From: an uncultured Muribaculum sp.
Lineage (GTDB): Bacteria > Bacteroidota > Bacteroidia > Bacteroidales > Muribaculaceae
Direction: 5' to 3'
Length of the DNA: 64,000 nucleotides
Assembly: GCA_910587665.1 (NCBI GenBank)
Contig: CAJUMZ010000003.1
Coordinates: 62,001-126,000, forward strand
Below the pieces are notes generated by a model. The model did not search any database, was not told the DNA's origin, and saw nothing but the letters and a program-made list of their open reading frames with translations. Within the stretch, counting starts at the first letter, position 1. Every line of letters starts with the position of its first letter. Of the stretch, positions 1 through 8,012 are shown in pieces. Made by a program: the position numbers and the translations under genes.

Positions 1-266
1 CCCGCTCCCATGAAAAACCATGAAGAGTACTGAAAACCCTGCGATGTGGTCACGCCGATTATGTTGGCACGGTTGTCACCAAGTCCAGCCACACCGGAAA
101 GCTCGATAAAGCCCTTGTAATTCATCGAGCCGGAAATCGCCGGTGAAATAATGCCGGGAAGCTGATTGGCAATTTCATAATACTGTGCGCTCGCCTGCTG
201 CCCGGCAGCCAAAGCCGTAACACACGCCGCCACGGCAATGATCCTTTTTATACAATTCAGAGACAT
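1..266 (-). CDS. secreted protein of unknown function, 3' end outside the window
   Basis: The reading frame opens at an ATG (complement of 264-266) and runs off the left edge with no stop, giving about 88 residues. It begins with a Lys/Arg-containing start, a hydrophobic stretch (IIAVAACVTALAAG) and an Ala-x-Ala-like site (ASAQ), so it is very likely a Sec signal peptide cleaved near residue 27. The mature start (YYEIANQLPGII) followed by Gly- and Ser-rich alternating sequence is compatible with a small outer-membrane barrel, but that is inference. I do not recognise the family. It is on the same strand as the GH43 gene, about 95 bp downstream of that gene's stop. Confidence 0.6.
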   Translation of the reverse strand, partial: MSLNCIKRIIAVAACVTALAAGQQASAQYYEIANQLPGIISPAISGSMNYKGFIELSGVAGLGDNRANIIGVTTSQGFQYSSWFFMGA

Positions 267-362
267 AAGTAAAACAATGTTTTTTTACATTATATAACAT
301 ATAACACCCTGCAACTCGACTTTGTTGCAGGGCGTCATATCATTGTGTCACATGTAGAAATA

Positions 363-1820
363 TCAAGGCTTGCGGAAACGCCACTTACAGTTGTCAGAGC
401 TGAAATCAAACTCTCCGAGAGCCGGCGTGCTGTCGGCAACCGACATCAGGACAAGCTTACGGTCACTTCCCGGTATCCGGGCCGGCATTATTCGGTAAGT
501 GCCGTCGACAAGCTGCTCAATGCGCCACAGCTGCTCCAGAGCACCGGTATATTGCGGCACAGTGATGACCTCGGCATCGGAAGTGGCGGCAAGCGCCCTC
601 TCAGTACCCTCTATCGTAATCTTGAAATATGGAGCCGTAAGGTAACCGCCGGCCTCGGGCACCTCGGTGATTGTCCATTTCTGATGAGGGCGGAACATAT
701 AGTCGCCGAGACGCACATTAATGTCGCCGTCGCTCCATGAAGCTATCACATCGTCAAGTGTCTGCGGTTTAAGAGGCAGAAGGGGCTCGGTAACAGGTTC
801 CCAGAAACGATGGCGGCTGCCTTCCATACGCCGAAAGTCGACACACAGTTCGAGCGCGTAGCCGCGTCGCTCCGACTCGATCTCAAATGTACCGCCACGG
901 AAAGCCTCGCCTGCGACAGGCCATCCGTCGCGCCACAGCAGCGGATAAAACGCGAGCACACTCATGCCGCCCCGGTTGAAGTCAGCTTCAAAGTGGCATG
1001 ACATCTTCTCCACCCCTTCTTCCTCGACGTAACGTCCGAAATGTCCCGCACCGGTCATGTTGTCACGGGCGGCAATCACCATTTTACCGCCGCCGCGCAG
1101 CATATCCCTGCCAAGGCGGTCAAGATACGGGCCTTTTACATCACGCGACCTGCCTACCACGATATTATAGGTAGAGTTGGGACCGTCGCAGCATGTACCG
1201 TGGGTGCCGAGCAGATAGTACCACCCGTCACGATATATGAGATCAGTGGCCTCGCAATCTATGGCGATGTCAACGGGCTCGTTTCCCTCGACTCTCGCAC
1301 CTGTGGCGGGGTCGAGCTCCACCAGACGGATAAATCCGAAATATGTGCCGTAGGAAAGCCACAATCTCCCGTCAACCGGATCAAGCAGAAGCCCGGCGTC
1401 AATGGCGTCGCAGTCATCACCGTCTTCCGACCACGCCACCTCTATCGGCTCGGTAAATGCAAAGTCGGGCGACGAGGGATCGAGGGTCTTGTTCCACATT
1501 GTGAGCACAGAGCCTTTATGAGAGCCGCCAAGCCCTCCCCCGGTGGCACTATAAGCCACCAGATACCTGTCGCCGATCTTAACGGCGTCAGGAGCCGCGC
1601 CACGTCCGGGGCGGACAGCCCCGCCATGCCATGACCATCCGTCATCGGAAATCAGTCCGCCACCACCGGTGCCGAACGTATAATATTTACCGTCACATTC
1701 CATCACCGTCGACGGGTCATGGATGTACGGTTCTCCAATCTGAGCCACAGCAGTCTGCGACAATAACGAGGCGGCTATGCAAGTAGCGCCCAAGGCATAT
1801 CTTATGTTAATGGATTTCAT
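363..1820 (-). CDS. secreted family 43-type glycoside hydrolase with ricin-like C-terminus
   Basis: Residues 1-26 form a signal peptide (cleavage near AVA-Q), so it should act in the periplasm or outside. The five-bladed GH43 core spans roughly 30-300. The three acidic GH43 positions are visible: Asp35 in HDPST (base), Asp141 in DAIDAG (pKa modulator, as in the N-A-I-D-P motif of arabinanases) and Glu190 in CEATDLIYRDGWYYL (acid). The last 120 residues have QLW and KW motifs typical of a ricin-like beta-trefoil, possibly carbohydrate binding. GH43 enzymes cleave arabinan, arabinoxylan or related glycans; the exact substrate cannot be read here. The start overlaps the stop of the upstream secreted gene by 4 bp, so the two are translationally coupled. 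Confidence 0.85.
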   Translation of the reverse strand: MKSINIRYALGATCIAASLLSQTAVAQIGEPYIHDPSTVMECDGKYYTFGTGGGGLISDDGWSWHGGAVRPGRGAAPDAVKIGDRYLVAYSATGGGLGGSHKGSVLTMWNKTLDPSSPDFAFTEPIEVAWSEDGDDCDAIDAGLLLDPVDGRLWLSYGTYFGFIRLVELDPATGARVEGNEPVDIAIDCEATDLIYRDGWYYLLGTHGTCCDGPNSTYNIVVGRSRDVKGPYLDRLGRDMLRGGGKMVIAARDNMTGAGHFGRYVEEEGVEKMSCHFEADFNRGGMSVLAFYPLLWRDGWPVAGEAFRGGTFEIESERRGYALELCVDFRRMEGSRHRFWEPVTEPLLPLKPQTLDDVIASWSDGDINVRLGDYMFRPHQKWTITEVPEAGGYLTAPYFKITIEGTERALAATSDAEVITVPQYTGALEQLWRIEQLVDGTYRIMPARIPGSDRKLVLMSVADSTPALGEFDFSSDNCKWRFRKP

Positions 1821-2515
1821 AATTTTTCTATAGTAAAATCAGTTACGGGCTCTCCCTTCTCATTGACAAAACGCACACAGAAATCGCTCATTCCGGGACC
1901 GTTGATTATGGCACCGCGGATAATGTTGCGACCTTTTTTCAATGTGATACGGCGCGACATGGCGTCGTCGGCAACCATGCGCCTGTCGCCCGACAGCAAC
2001 AACACCTCATTACCGTCGATCCACCACATTGAAGCGGAATTGGAGCCTACGGCAAGACGGACATCACTGATTTCATGCTCGCAATTTATAACTGTCACCG
2101 CCCAGAAAAGCACGCCATAAACAGGCTTATCAAGATTGGATGCAAAGCGGAAAAGCTTGACATTGAAGAGCCGGCTGTCAAGCGCATGCCAGCGCAGTTT
2201 CTTGCCGTCGACTTTGACCACATCACCGTCGGATGGAACGACAGTAAACTGATCCTTGAAATAATTTTGAGAAAAAGCATCACGCAGATAGCTGTCGGTG
2301 AACACCGTATTGCTGCGATTAGGCTTCTCAATCGGTTCAAGCAAAATCCAACGACGTATAAACCCGTCACTGTCAGGCGCGGCACTCTCGGCCGCCTGCC
2401 TCTCAAAATAATTTTGCATCGTTCCGGGCAATGCAGGCTTGGTCGCATAAGCCGAGACGCCCGCAAAAGCAAGCAGCAAAGTCGCCCGCAAGGCGCTACT
2501 AAGAAAACGTGTCAT
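1817..2515 (-). CDS. secreted protein of unknown function, co-transcribed with the GH43 gene
   Basis: The 232-residue protein has a clear signal peptide (RATLLLAFAGVSAYA). The mature part carries FIRRWILLEPI near the start and a C-terminal beta-rich region with SASMWWIDGNEVLLLSGDRR and KGRNIIRGAIINGPG. Such sequences recall the non-catalytic N-terminal module seen in Bacteroidales acetylxylan esterase-type proteins, but no catalytic domain follows. It is the first gene of a two-gene unit with the GH43 enzyme, so a role in binding or processing the same glycan is plausible. A TAnnTTTG -7 box lies 36 bp upstream of the start. The function is not recognised. Confidence 0.75.
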   Translation of the reverse strand: MTRFLSSALRATLLLAFAGVSAYATKPALPGTMQNYFERQAAESAAPDSDGFIRRWILLEPIEKPNRSNTVFTDSYLRDAFSQNYFKDQFTVVPSDGDVVKVDGKKLRWHALDSRLFNVKLFRFASNLDKPVYGVLFWAVTVINCEHEISDVRLAVGSNSASMWWIDGNEVLLLSGDRRMVADDAMSRRITLKKGRNIIRGAIINGPGMSDFCVRFVNEKGEPVTDFTIEKL

Positions 2516-2550
2516 ATTACCTCTGTTTTTAACTAAAAATTCTTATTCCA

Positions 2551-2558
2551 CAAAGATA
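2551..2558 (-). promoter_or_regulatory. Bacteroidota -7 promoter box for the GH43 pair
   Basis: The minus strand reads TATCTTTG, a full match to TAnnTTTG, giving a predicted transcript start near 2547 and a leader of about 30 nt. No good -33 TTTG was found at the usual spacing. Confidence 0.5.
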
Positions 2559-2659
2559 CGAATAAGTCGAATACAAAACTAAACTTGTTTAGGTTTTTGT
2601 TGAGCGAGAATATCTTAGGCATAGCCAAGGATACAAATAAGTCCTGGGGCTTTGTACGT

Positions 2660-3847
2660 TCATATTCTCACGCCTATACCTAAATTCAAGTTTTGGGGAT
2701 GCTGGAAATCGTAGAGTTGGTATCCGATATTGATATAGAAGTGTGGGTGTGGCGATACTTTGAGGGTCAATGCCTGATAGAATATACGTTCTCCATCAGG
2801 GCGTAAGGCATTCAATCCCAAAGCGGCATTAACGGCGAATATGGGCATGGTAAGTTCTGCTACTCCCATGATGCCGAGGCTCATCTGCTTTAGAATAGAC
2901 GGTCTGGTAAAATTCGTTATACTTTCTCCGGGGAGATATTCTCCGATTGGCTCAACCAATGCACTCTGGTCGTAGCGAAAATCAAGCGCCCCTCCGCACG
3001 CAACAAAACGATTGATTCTCCACATGGGGCCACTCCGCAATCCGTTTACAGCAAAATCACCGGCAAAAACACTCTCCTTATCTCCCTTGTTAAGCAGTCT
3101 TTTCTTTCTCCAACCGGCATACACCATGATGTCGAAATAGAGCCTGCGGTCTGATAATTCTTCGGAAACCATATCCCGTGTCGGAGCCTCCGGCCGGGTT
3201 TGATTATGAATGTACGACACACCTATGGAAAGTCCTGTCATATTTATTCCTTGATTTGGATATGAGGTGTTCCCGTTTGAGAAGTGTGTCACTGACCAAC
3301 CGCAATTGAGTTGCCAATGTTCTGACAACAAATAGTTAAGTTTAAGACCAACATTCATGTGCGCGGTCACAGGAGTGCTGACGGCAGTATTGTATGGCGC
3401 TGACTCTTTATTATAATAGTGTTTCCAACCAAAAGCGGCGCCAAATTGCCATTCATATCCAAGAGATAAACGATTGCCGAACCAAGCGAAAGGCATCCCT
3501 TGATAGACATACAATGATGTTGGTCTGCCTGTCAGCTCCGGGCGATTGAAAGAACGCCAATCAATACCAATACCTTGGTATAGATTAGGGTATAACCGCC
3601 CGATGCCCGATTTCGGATTAAAGCTGAAATCTCCCCGGAGATGGGCAGAAAAATCCGAGTTTATATTTTTCCCTCCGGGATAATTCCCCTTGAGGTATGG
3701 GTTGGTTGGAAACACATAGTCGGCACCTATTGCGGTTCCGATCCGCCATCCTATTGATTTCCACTTTGAAGGAAGAGAATCATTTTGTGCCGAAAGAATA
3801 AAATTAAACGCACATGAAATGATTAACGAAACCGTCAGTTTTCTCAT
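2660..3847 (-). CDS. PagL-like lipid A deacylase (acyloxyacyl hydrolase family)
   Basis: The 395-residue protein has a signal peptide (to about residue 20, ILSAQ) and a pattern of alternating aromatic strands expected of an outer-membrane barrel. The diagnostic PagL segment is present as THFSNGNT, with His188 and Ser190 matching the active-site His-x-Ser. The following PNxGI segment is kept, but the position where PagL has its third catalytic residue, Glu, seems to be Asn202. The protein is about twice as long as PagL of Pseudomonas, with a C-terminal half (220-395) that also looks like a barrel. It starts 3 bp after the stop of the TonB receptor gene. The family removes the 3-O acyl chain of lipid A; activity here is inferred. 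Confidence 0.7.
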   Translation of the reverse strand: MRKLTVSLIISCAFNFILSAQNDSLPSKWKSIGWRIGTAIGADYVFPTNPYLKGNYPGGKNINSDFSAHLRGDFSFNPKSGIGRLYPNLYQGIGIDWRSFNRPELTGRPTSLYVYQGMPFAWFGNRLSLGYEWQFGAAFGWKHYYNKESAPYNTAVSTPVTAHMNVGLKLNYLLSEHWQLNCGWSVTHFSNGNTSYPNQGINMTGLSIGVSYIHNQTRPEAPTRDMVSEELSDRRLYFDIMVYAGWRKKRLLNKGDKESVFAGDFAVNGLRSGPMWRINRFVACGGALDFRYDQSALVEPIGEYLPGESITNFTRPSILKQMSLGIMGVAELTMPIFAVNAALGLNALRPDGERIFYQALTLKVSPHPHFYINIGYQLYDFQHPQNLNLGIGVRI

Positions 3848-3850
3848 AAA

Positions 3851-6187
3851 TCAAAATTCTATCTTGTAGCTTATTTCAGGCACCATGTTGGCTTCTCGTT
3901 CCGGCTCGACTTTCCCGGTCTTATGGTTATAGCGGTGTCCGTAGTAATCCTTGTAGCCGGTGAAATTTACCACTTGCACGGCAAATTCATGGGCTACCCG
4001 TTTGCGGTTGATACGGTATTTTGCCCCTATGAAGCCAACAAATGCGGGTGAGAGCGATTTGGAGAACGGGACATTCTCGTTATACACCGCCGTTTCCTGA
4101 TTGATGGATTCCAGCTCGTTTATCGGCGAATATCTCTCACCGCCCTGCAATGTCAGACGCAGGTTGAGTCCAAACATATTCTGCTTGCTTTTCCCTACCA
4201 TCCATTCCTTGCCGCCGAGAAGATTTACGGCATAGTTGCGGTTGTAGCGGGTATTGTACCATCTGCCCAGATCGGTCTTATAACGTGAATTGAACAACGA
4301 GGCAGTCACCATATAGTAGAAGCCGTTGGTCATATATTTCTCAAAGGTGATGTCAACGCCATAATTCATCCCTTTTCCCTTGTTCACCAACTTGTCAGAT
4401 AGAAACAGGTCGTCGCCTCCTTGAAGATTGATAAAACAATATGTGCTGTCGGGGATAATCGGTGCGTCATAGAGGTATTGGAAATACGGCTCAATCTTCA
4501 AGTGGTGATTTTCTCCAATGTTCAGGTCATATGCCAATGATATATGATGCGCGCGAGTAAAGTCAAGGTCTTTATTTATATGCTCTCCGTCTTTCTTGGT
4601 GAAATAATAGTTGAGCATCTCCAAACGGCTGTGCATACCGTAGCCCACTGACAGGGATTGATTAGACCTGAACTGATATTTTATGCCGGCTCTCGGCTCA
4701 ATTGAATAATTACCGTTGAGAGTGAACACCTGCGCATTAAGACCTATGTTGGCAGTCCATTTCGGAGAAAGGCGGAATGTGGAAGTTGAATACGCCGAAA
4801 GCAAAGCACTGAATCCGGTCTCATCGGCAAGTGTCTGTAACTGTCCGTCTTTGTTCAAGGCATCGCGCACGTCAAGGTCATATTTCAATCCCGTCAGGCG
4901 TATTCCTGTGCGGTTGGTGTGACGGGAGCTGTACTTTTTCTGAAAGGCCGATGCAAAAACGAAATTCCAATAGGTGTTTTTGATTTTGTCCTTGTTGAGA
5001 AGCATATCATTTTCCGGATTCATACGCTCTGTGTGCATATCCAAACCGCTGACGGTAAAGGCAAGTGTCGATTTCAGGAAAGCAGAGTTGCCGAAATTCA
5101 GTTTATGCCCGACACCGGCAGCTGTCATAAACTGCCTTACATCCTGATTCTCTATATCTTGATCGTACTCCCATTTGTCGCGGTCTTTCTCAACCGTCGT
5201 GCCGGATTTGTCGATTAGCCCTGTACCCCAAACGGTAAATATGCCGGCTTTCTTAGTCGGCAGGAAGAATTTGAACGACAGATCCTGATAATTTGTGCCG
5301 TCGGCATCCTCCGGCAAAATCGGTGACAGCAGCGAGAGTGTTGAATAACGGTAGTTTATGATATATGAGCCGTTATATCCTTTCTTGAACGGGCCTTCCG
5401 AAGATGCGTCTATGCCCAACACCCCGACTTTGAAAGCGTGTTCCCACCGCTGGTTATTGCCGTTTCGCATATTCATGTCGAACACACCCGACAGGGCATT
5501 GCTGTATTCCGCCGGAAAAGCCCCGGTAAAGAAATCGGAGTTGCCGAGAACGAAGCTGCTCAACGAAGTAAAGCCGCCTCCACCGAAAGTGGTCACATCG
5601 GCGAAATGGTTGGGATTGGGTATCTCAACATCCTCCAGCCTCCATTGTAGGGAGCGAGGGGCATTTCCTCTGACAACTATACCGTTATTGCCGACATTGA
5701 ATGAGACCCCGGCAAATGCCGATACCAGACGGGCAGGGTCATCCATGCCTCCGGCATAGCGGCTTGCCTCCTCGGTGCTTAACATCCTGCCGCCTGTCAC
5801 CGCCATATTATTGAGCGGTTCCGCCTTGTTGATATGAGGCGTGACCACAACCTCGTTGAGGGTGGTGAGGCTCTCGGTCATTCCGATATTGAGTACCATC
5901 TCCTTCGATGAGCTAACCAACATTTCTTTCAATATCACAGGCTCATAGCCAAGATATGATACCTTAATGTTGTGACGACCAACCGGAACTTTCATTGAAA
6001 ATTCGCCTACCGAATCGGTAGTAGTGCCGATGGGCGGCGTTGCGTCGGCAACCGTCACGGTTGCAAATTCGAGTGGTGCTCCGGTCGCGTTTTCATAGAC
6101 GGAGCCCCTTACCGTCTGCATAGTCTGCGCCGACATTCCGACGACATAAGCAATATAAGCCACTAATGTGGCAAGCAATCTATTCAT
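3851..6187 (-). CDS. TonB-dependent outer-membrane receptor with CarboxypepD_reg domain
   Basis: A signal peptide (LVAYIAYVVGMSAQ) is followed by a carboxypeptidase-regulatory-like beta sandwich (residues about 23-110, GSVYENATGAPLEFATVTV and IKVSYLGYEP). A plug domain comes next (about 112-235), then a long beta-barrel to an aromatic C-terminus (ISYKIEF). At 778 residues it is within the normal size for such receptors, though shorter than SusC proteins, and no SusD partner follows. The ligand is unknown; iron chelates, cobalamin or peptides are all possible. It is the first gene of a two-gene operon with the PagL-like protein (3 bp apart), has its own promoter, and is next to a LuxR-type regulator. 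Confidence 0.88.
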   Translation of the reverse strand: MNRLLATLVAYIAYVVGMSAQTMQTVRGSVYENATGAPLEFATVTVADATPPIGTTTDSVGEFSMKVPVGRHNIKVSYLGYEPVILKEMLVSSSKEMVLNIGMTESLTTLNEVVVTPHINKAEPLNNMAVTGGRMLSTEEASRYAGGMDDPARLVSAFAGVSFNVGNNGIVVRGNAPRSLQWRLEDVEIPNPNHFADVTTFGGGGFTSLSSFVLGNSDFFTGAFPAEYSNALSGVFDMNMRNGNNQRWEHAFKVGVLGIDASSEGPFKKGYNGSYIINYRYSTLSLLSPILPEDADGTNYQDLSFKFFLPTKKAGIFTVWGTGLIDKSGTTVEKDRDKWEYDQDIENQDVRQFMTAAGVGHKLNFGNSAFLKSTLAFTVSGLDMHTERMNPENDMLLNKDKIKNTYWNFVFASAFQKKYSSRHTNRTGIRLTGLKYDLDVRDALNKDGQLQTLADETGFSALLSAYSTSTFRLSPKWTANIGLNAQVFTLNGNYSIEPRAGIKYQFRSNQSLSVGYGMHSRLEMLNYYFTKKDGEHINKDLDFTRAHHISLAYDLNIGENHHLKIEPYFQYLYDAPIIPDSTYCFINLQGGDDLFLSDKLVNKGKGMNYGVDITFEKYMTNGFYYMVTASLFNSRYKTDLGRWYNTRYNRNYAVNLLGGKEWMVGKSKQNMFGLNLRLTLQGGERYSPINELESINQETAVYNENVPFSKSLSPAFVGFIGAKYRINRKRVAHEFAVQVVNFTGYKDYYGHRYNHKTGKVEPEREANMVPEISYKIEF

Positions 6188-6215
6188 ATCTAATTTTGCG
6201 TTTTACAATTCAGCG

Positions 6216-6246
6216 CAAAATTAGACAGGCTTTTCAGCCGTCACAA
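6216..6246 (-). promoter_or_regulatory. promoter of the TonB receptor/PagL-like operon
   Basis: On the minus strand the -7 box TAATTTTG (6216-6223) is preceded 20 bp upstream by a TTG element (6244-6246). This is the spacing expected of Bacteroidota housekeeping promoters. The predicted leader is about 25 nt. Confidence 0.55.
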
Positions 6247-6297
6247 TACTGATTTATCATTACACGACATGTATTCCGCTGAGAATAAAAGTGTTGT

Positions 6298-7047
6298 TTA
6301 TATTGAGGGCTTGAGTAATCCCAACGCCATCGCATATTTTACAGCCTCCATCGAATTGTTGACCTTGAGTTTGGCAAGAATACGCTGGCGGTGTGTATTG
6401 ACAGTATGCACACTTAGTCCAAGCAGCGATGATATTTCCTTAGACAAAAGCCCTTGGGATATTTTCTTCAGAATCTCTATTTCACGTGGGGAAAGGATTG
6501 TGTCACGGTCATACGTGTCATCAAGCGGCGTGAAAGTTTCGCCCGTTCTCGTATCTACGAGCTGCGATTTTACTATGAAGGGTTTTTCCTGATTGGCAGA
6601 GATATTGACAATACTCAACGACAGCCACGGATTACCGGCTGCATCGGACTCTATAATCTGCATTTCTTCGGTGATCCGCCTGTATATGCCGTTGATTTTA
6701 ACCCTATACTCGCGGATGAGCTTACTTTCTTTCAATCGGGTTTCTACACTAAAAATATGCCGGAGTACAGATATGGCGTTTTTTATCACCGCACCTATGT
6801 CATCGGGATGTATCTGCATATCCCTGTATGTCCCGTCCTCGTCTTTGAAAATATGTCGGTGATAGTCAGACTCGTAAATATGGCAACGACGGCAGTTATC
6901 ATAGACAGAAACCGCAGTGGTGGCGAGAAATAGTGATCCCTTCAACATTTCTATATACCTGCCGGCAATCGTATAGTCAACACTACTTTCCCTGATATCC
7001 ATGGTATCAAAGAGCCGGAGATATTCTTTTTGTAGTTTGCCCTCCAT
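6298..7047 (-). CDS. LuxR-type transcriptional regulator with PAS-like sensor region
   Basis: The 249-residue protein ends in a GerE/LuxR helix-turn-helix (about 185-245: LSPREIEILKKISQG, SKEISSLLGLSVHTVNTHRQ), which binds DNA. The N-terminal 170 residues lack the phospho-acceptor Asp context of a receiver domain. Their pattern (IYRRITEEMQIIESDAAGNPWLSLSIVNIS) resembles the PAS-like input regions of Bacteroidales LuxR proteins. The signal is unknown. It has its own promoter and ends 111 bp upstream of the TonB receptor start in the same direction, so it may control that operon (inference). Confidence 0.8.
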   Translation of the reverse strand: MEGKLQKEYLRLFDTMDIRESSVDYTIAGRYIEMLKGSLFLATTAVSVYDNCRRCHIYESDYHRHIFKDEDGTYRDMQIHPDDIGAVIKNAISVLRHIFSVETRLKESKLIREYRVKINGIYRRITEEMQIIESDAAGNPWLSLSIVNISANQEKPFIVKSQLVDTRTGETFTPLDDTYDRDTILSPREIEILKKISQGLLSKEISSLLGLSVHTVNTHRQRILAKLKVNNSMEAVKYAMALGLLKPSI

Positions 7048-7070
7048 AGAAAAACGGTTGTTTCAGCCTG

Positions 7071-7101
7071 CAAAGTTAACGATTAGTTTCAGTGACTGCA
7101 A
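7071..7101 (-). promoter_or_regulatory. promoter of the LuxR-type regulator gene
   Basis: The minus strand shows TAACTTTG (7071-7078) with a TTG element 20 bp upstream (7099-7101). The expected transcript start is near 7067, 20 nt before the ATG. Confidence 0.6.
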
Positions 7102-7134
7102 CACCGATATTTTTGACAAGGCACAATATCGCGT

Positions 7135-7878
7135 TTATTTTCTTCTGAGTTTTTGCTCCTGACCAATCTTGTAGTTGGCAAAAGCGAGCTTGCGATGCCC
7201 GTCTATAACATATGACCAAAATTCAATATACCTCTCATATTTGCCTATATCGTGTTGTCTGTAAATTCCATTATAAAATGTATTCGGGACATTCATCTTC
7301 ATTGTCGCTTTTGTATTGGTTTGGAATACAAATATCTGAGCTATTGGCTCATTCCCATAGTCATAGAAATCCACTACAAGAATTTGTTTTTTCTTTTTGT
7401 CGAAATATGTATAGGTATACATCTCCGAAGGATTTCTTGTCCAATCTTCCATATCGTCTTCATGAACCCACATTGTGTAAGGCTTGTCATCTCCCATCGT
7501 AGAAGACACCGAAGCGGGTCTGATAGGAGGCATCGCTCCTTTGGGCTTTACAAACATCGTGTTCATTGGAGGTGCATAAAATAGAATTTCAGCGCTATCA
7601 AGCCGTGCCGTATGCAAAATCTTTTTTAGGAACCGATCCATGCCGGGGTATTTGACAACGGAATCATTTGAGGATATAATAGTCAGCGGAACAGGAATGA
7701 GAATATCGCCGAATGTCATTCTGTAAGTCGTATCCTTGTCGATTATCTGACCGTAATGATCGCTTATATGCCACTCTCTATCGGCGAACACAAGCCCTGT
7801 GGTGGTGGAGCAACTTGCAGTCGAGATCAAAGTCGCTACCACTGCAAGAATGTAAGATATGCGTTTCTTCTTTTTCAT
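7135..7878 (-). CDS. lipoprotein of unknown function
   Basis: The 247-residue product starts with KKKKR, a hydrophobic helix and a lipobox (TLISTASC, lipidated Cys23), so it is a lipoprotein of the inner or outer membrane. The rest has no motif I recognise. It has several Tyr/Trp-rich beta-like segments (YTMWVHEDDMEDW, YERYIEFWSYVIDGH) and a Lys-rich tail. It is transcribed away from the two-component system, and the 134-bp shared upstream region contains the GTCTTAG repeats. Control by that system is therefore a reasonable guess. Confidence 0.7.
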   Translation of the reverse strand: MKKKKRISYILAVVATLISTASCSTTTGLVFADREWHISDHYGQIIDKDTTYRMTFGDILIPVPLTIISSNDSVVKYPGMDRFLKKILHTARLDSAEILFYAPPMNTMFVKPKGAMPPIRPASVSSTMGDDKPYTMWVHEDDMEDWTRNPSEMYTYTYFDKKKKQILVVDFYDYGNEPIAQIFVFQTNTKATMKMNVPNTFYNGIYRQHDIGKYERYIEFWSYVIDGHRKLAFANYKIGQEQKLRRK

Positions 7879-7904
7879 ATTGATTTTATTTTATGGTTAT
7901 TTTG

Positions 7905-7912
7905 CAAATTTA
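7905..7912 (-). promoter_or_regulatory. -7 box of the lipoprotein gene
   Basis: The minus strand reads TAAATTTG, 27 bp before the start codon, with no TTG at the usual -33 spacing. A weak -33 is common at activator-dependent promoters, and the GTCTTAG repeats lie just upstream. Confidence 0.45.
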
Positions 7913-7932
7913 CAACCGCAACAGTCCCGACT

Positions 7933-7970
7933 GTCTTAGCTCTGCCTCCTTTAGTCTTAGTTAGTCTTAG
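7933..7970 (+). promoter_or_regulatory. three GTCTTAG direct repeats, candidate response-regulator operator
   Basis: GTCTTAG occurs at 7933-7939, 7954-7960 and 7964-7970. Start spacings of 21 and 10 bp put all copies on one face of the helix. The last two sit in a perfect 10-bp tandem repeat (TTAGTCTTAG twice, 7951-7970). OmpR-family regulators bind direct repeats with about 10-bp spacing, and one is encoded just downstream. The block lies about 40-80 bp upstream of the kinase gene's predicted transcript start and also upstream of the divergent lipoprotein gene. Confidence 0.5.
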
Positions 7971-7999
7971 TCAGAAGTCTTTTTCTCGTCAGATTTCAT

Positions 8000-8007
8000 T
8001 AATTTTG
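8000..8007 (+). promoter_or_regulatory. -7 box of the two-component operon, leaderless arrangement
   Basis: TAATTTTG matches TAnnTTTG and ends 5 bp before the kinase ATG at 8013, so the predicted transcript starts within a few bases of the start codon. No -33 TTTG is seen, which fits an activated promoter. Confidence 0.5.
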
Positions 8008-8012
8008 TCGAT

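Noticed and set aside
345..740. Plus-strand frame of 131 codons
   Set aside because: It lies inside the minus-strand GH43 gene, whose family motifs and signal peptide are clear; the plus frame has no recognisable sequence.
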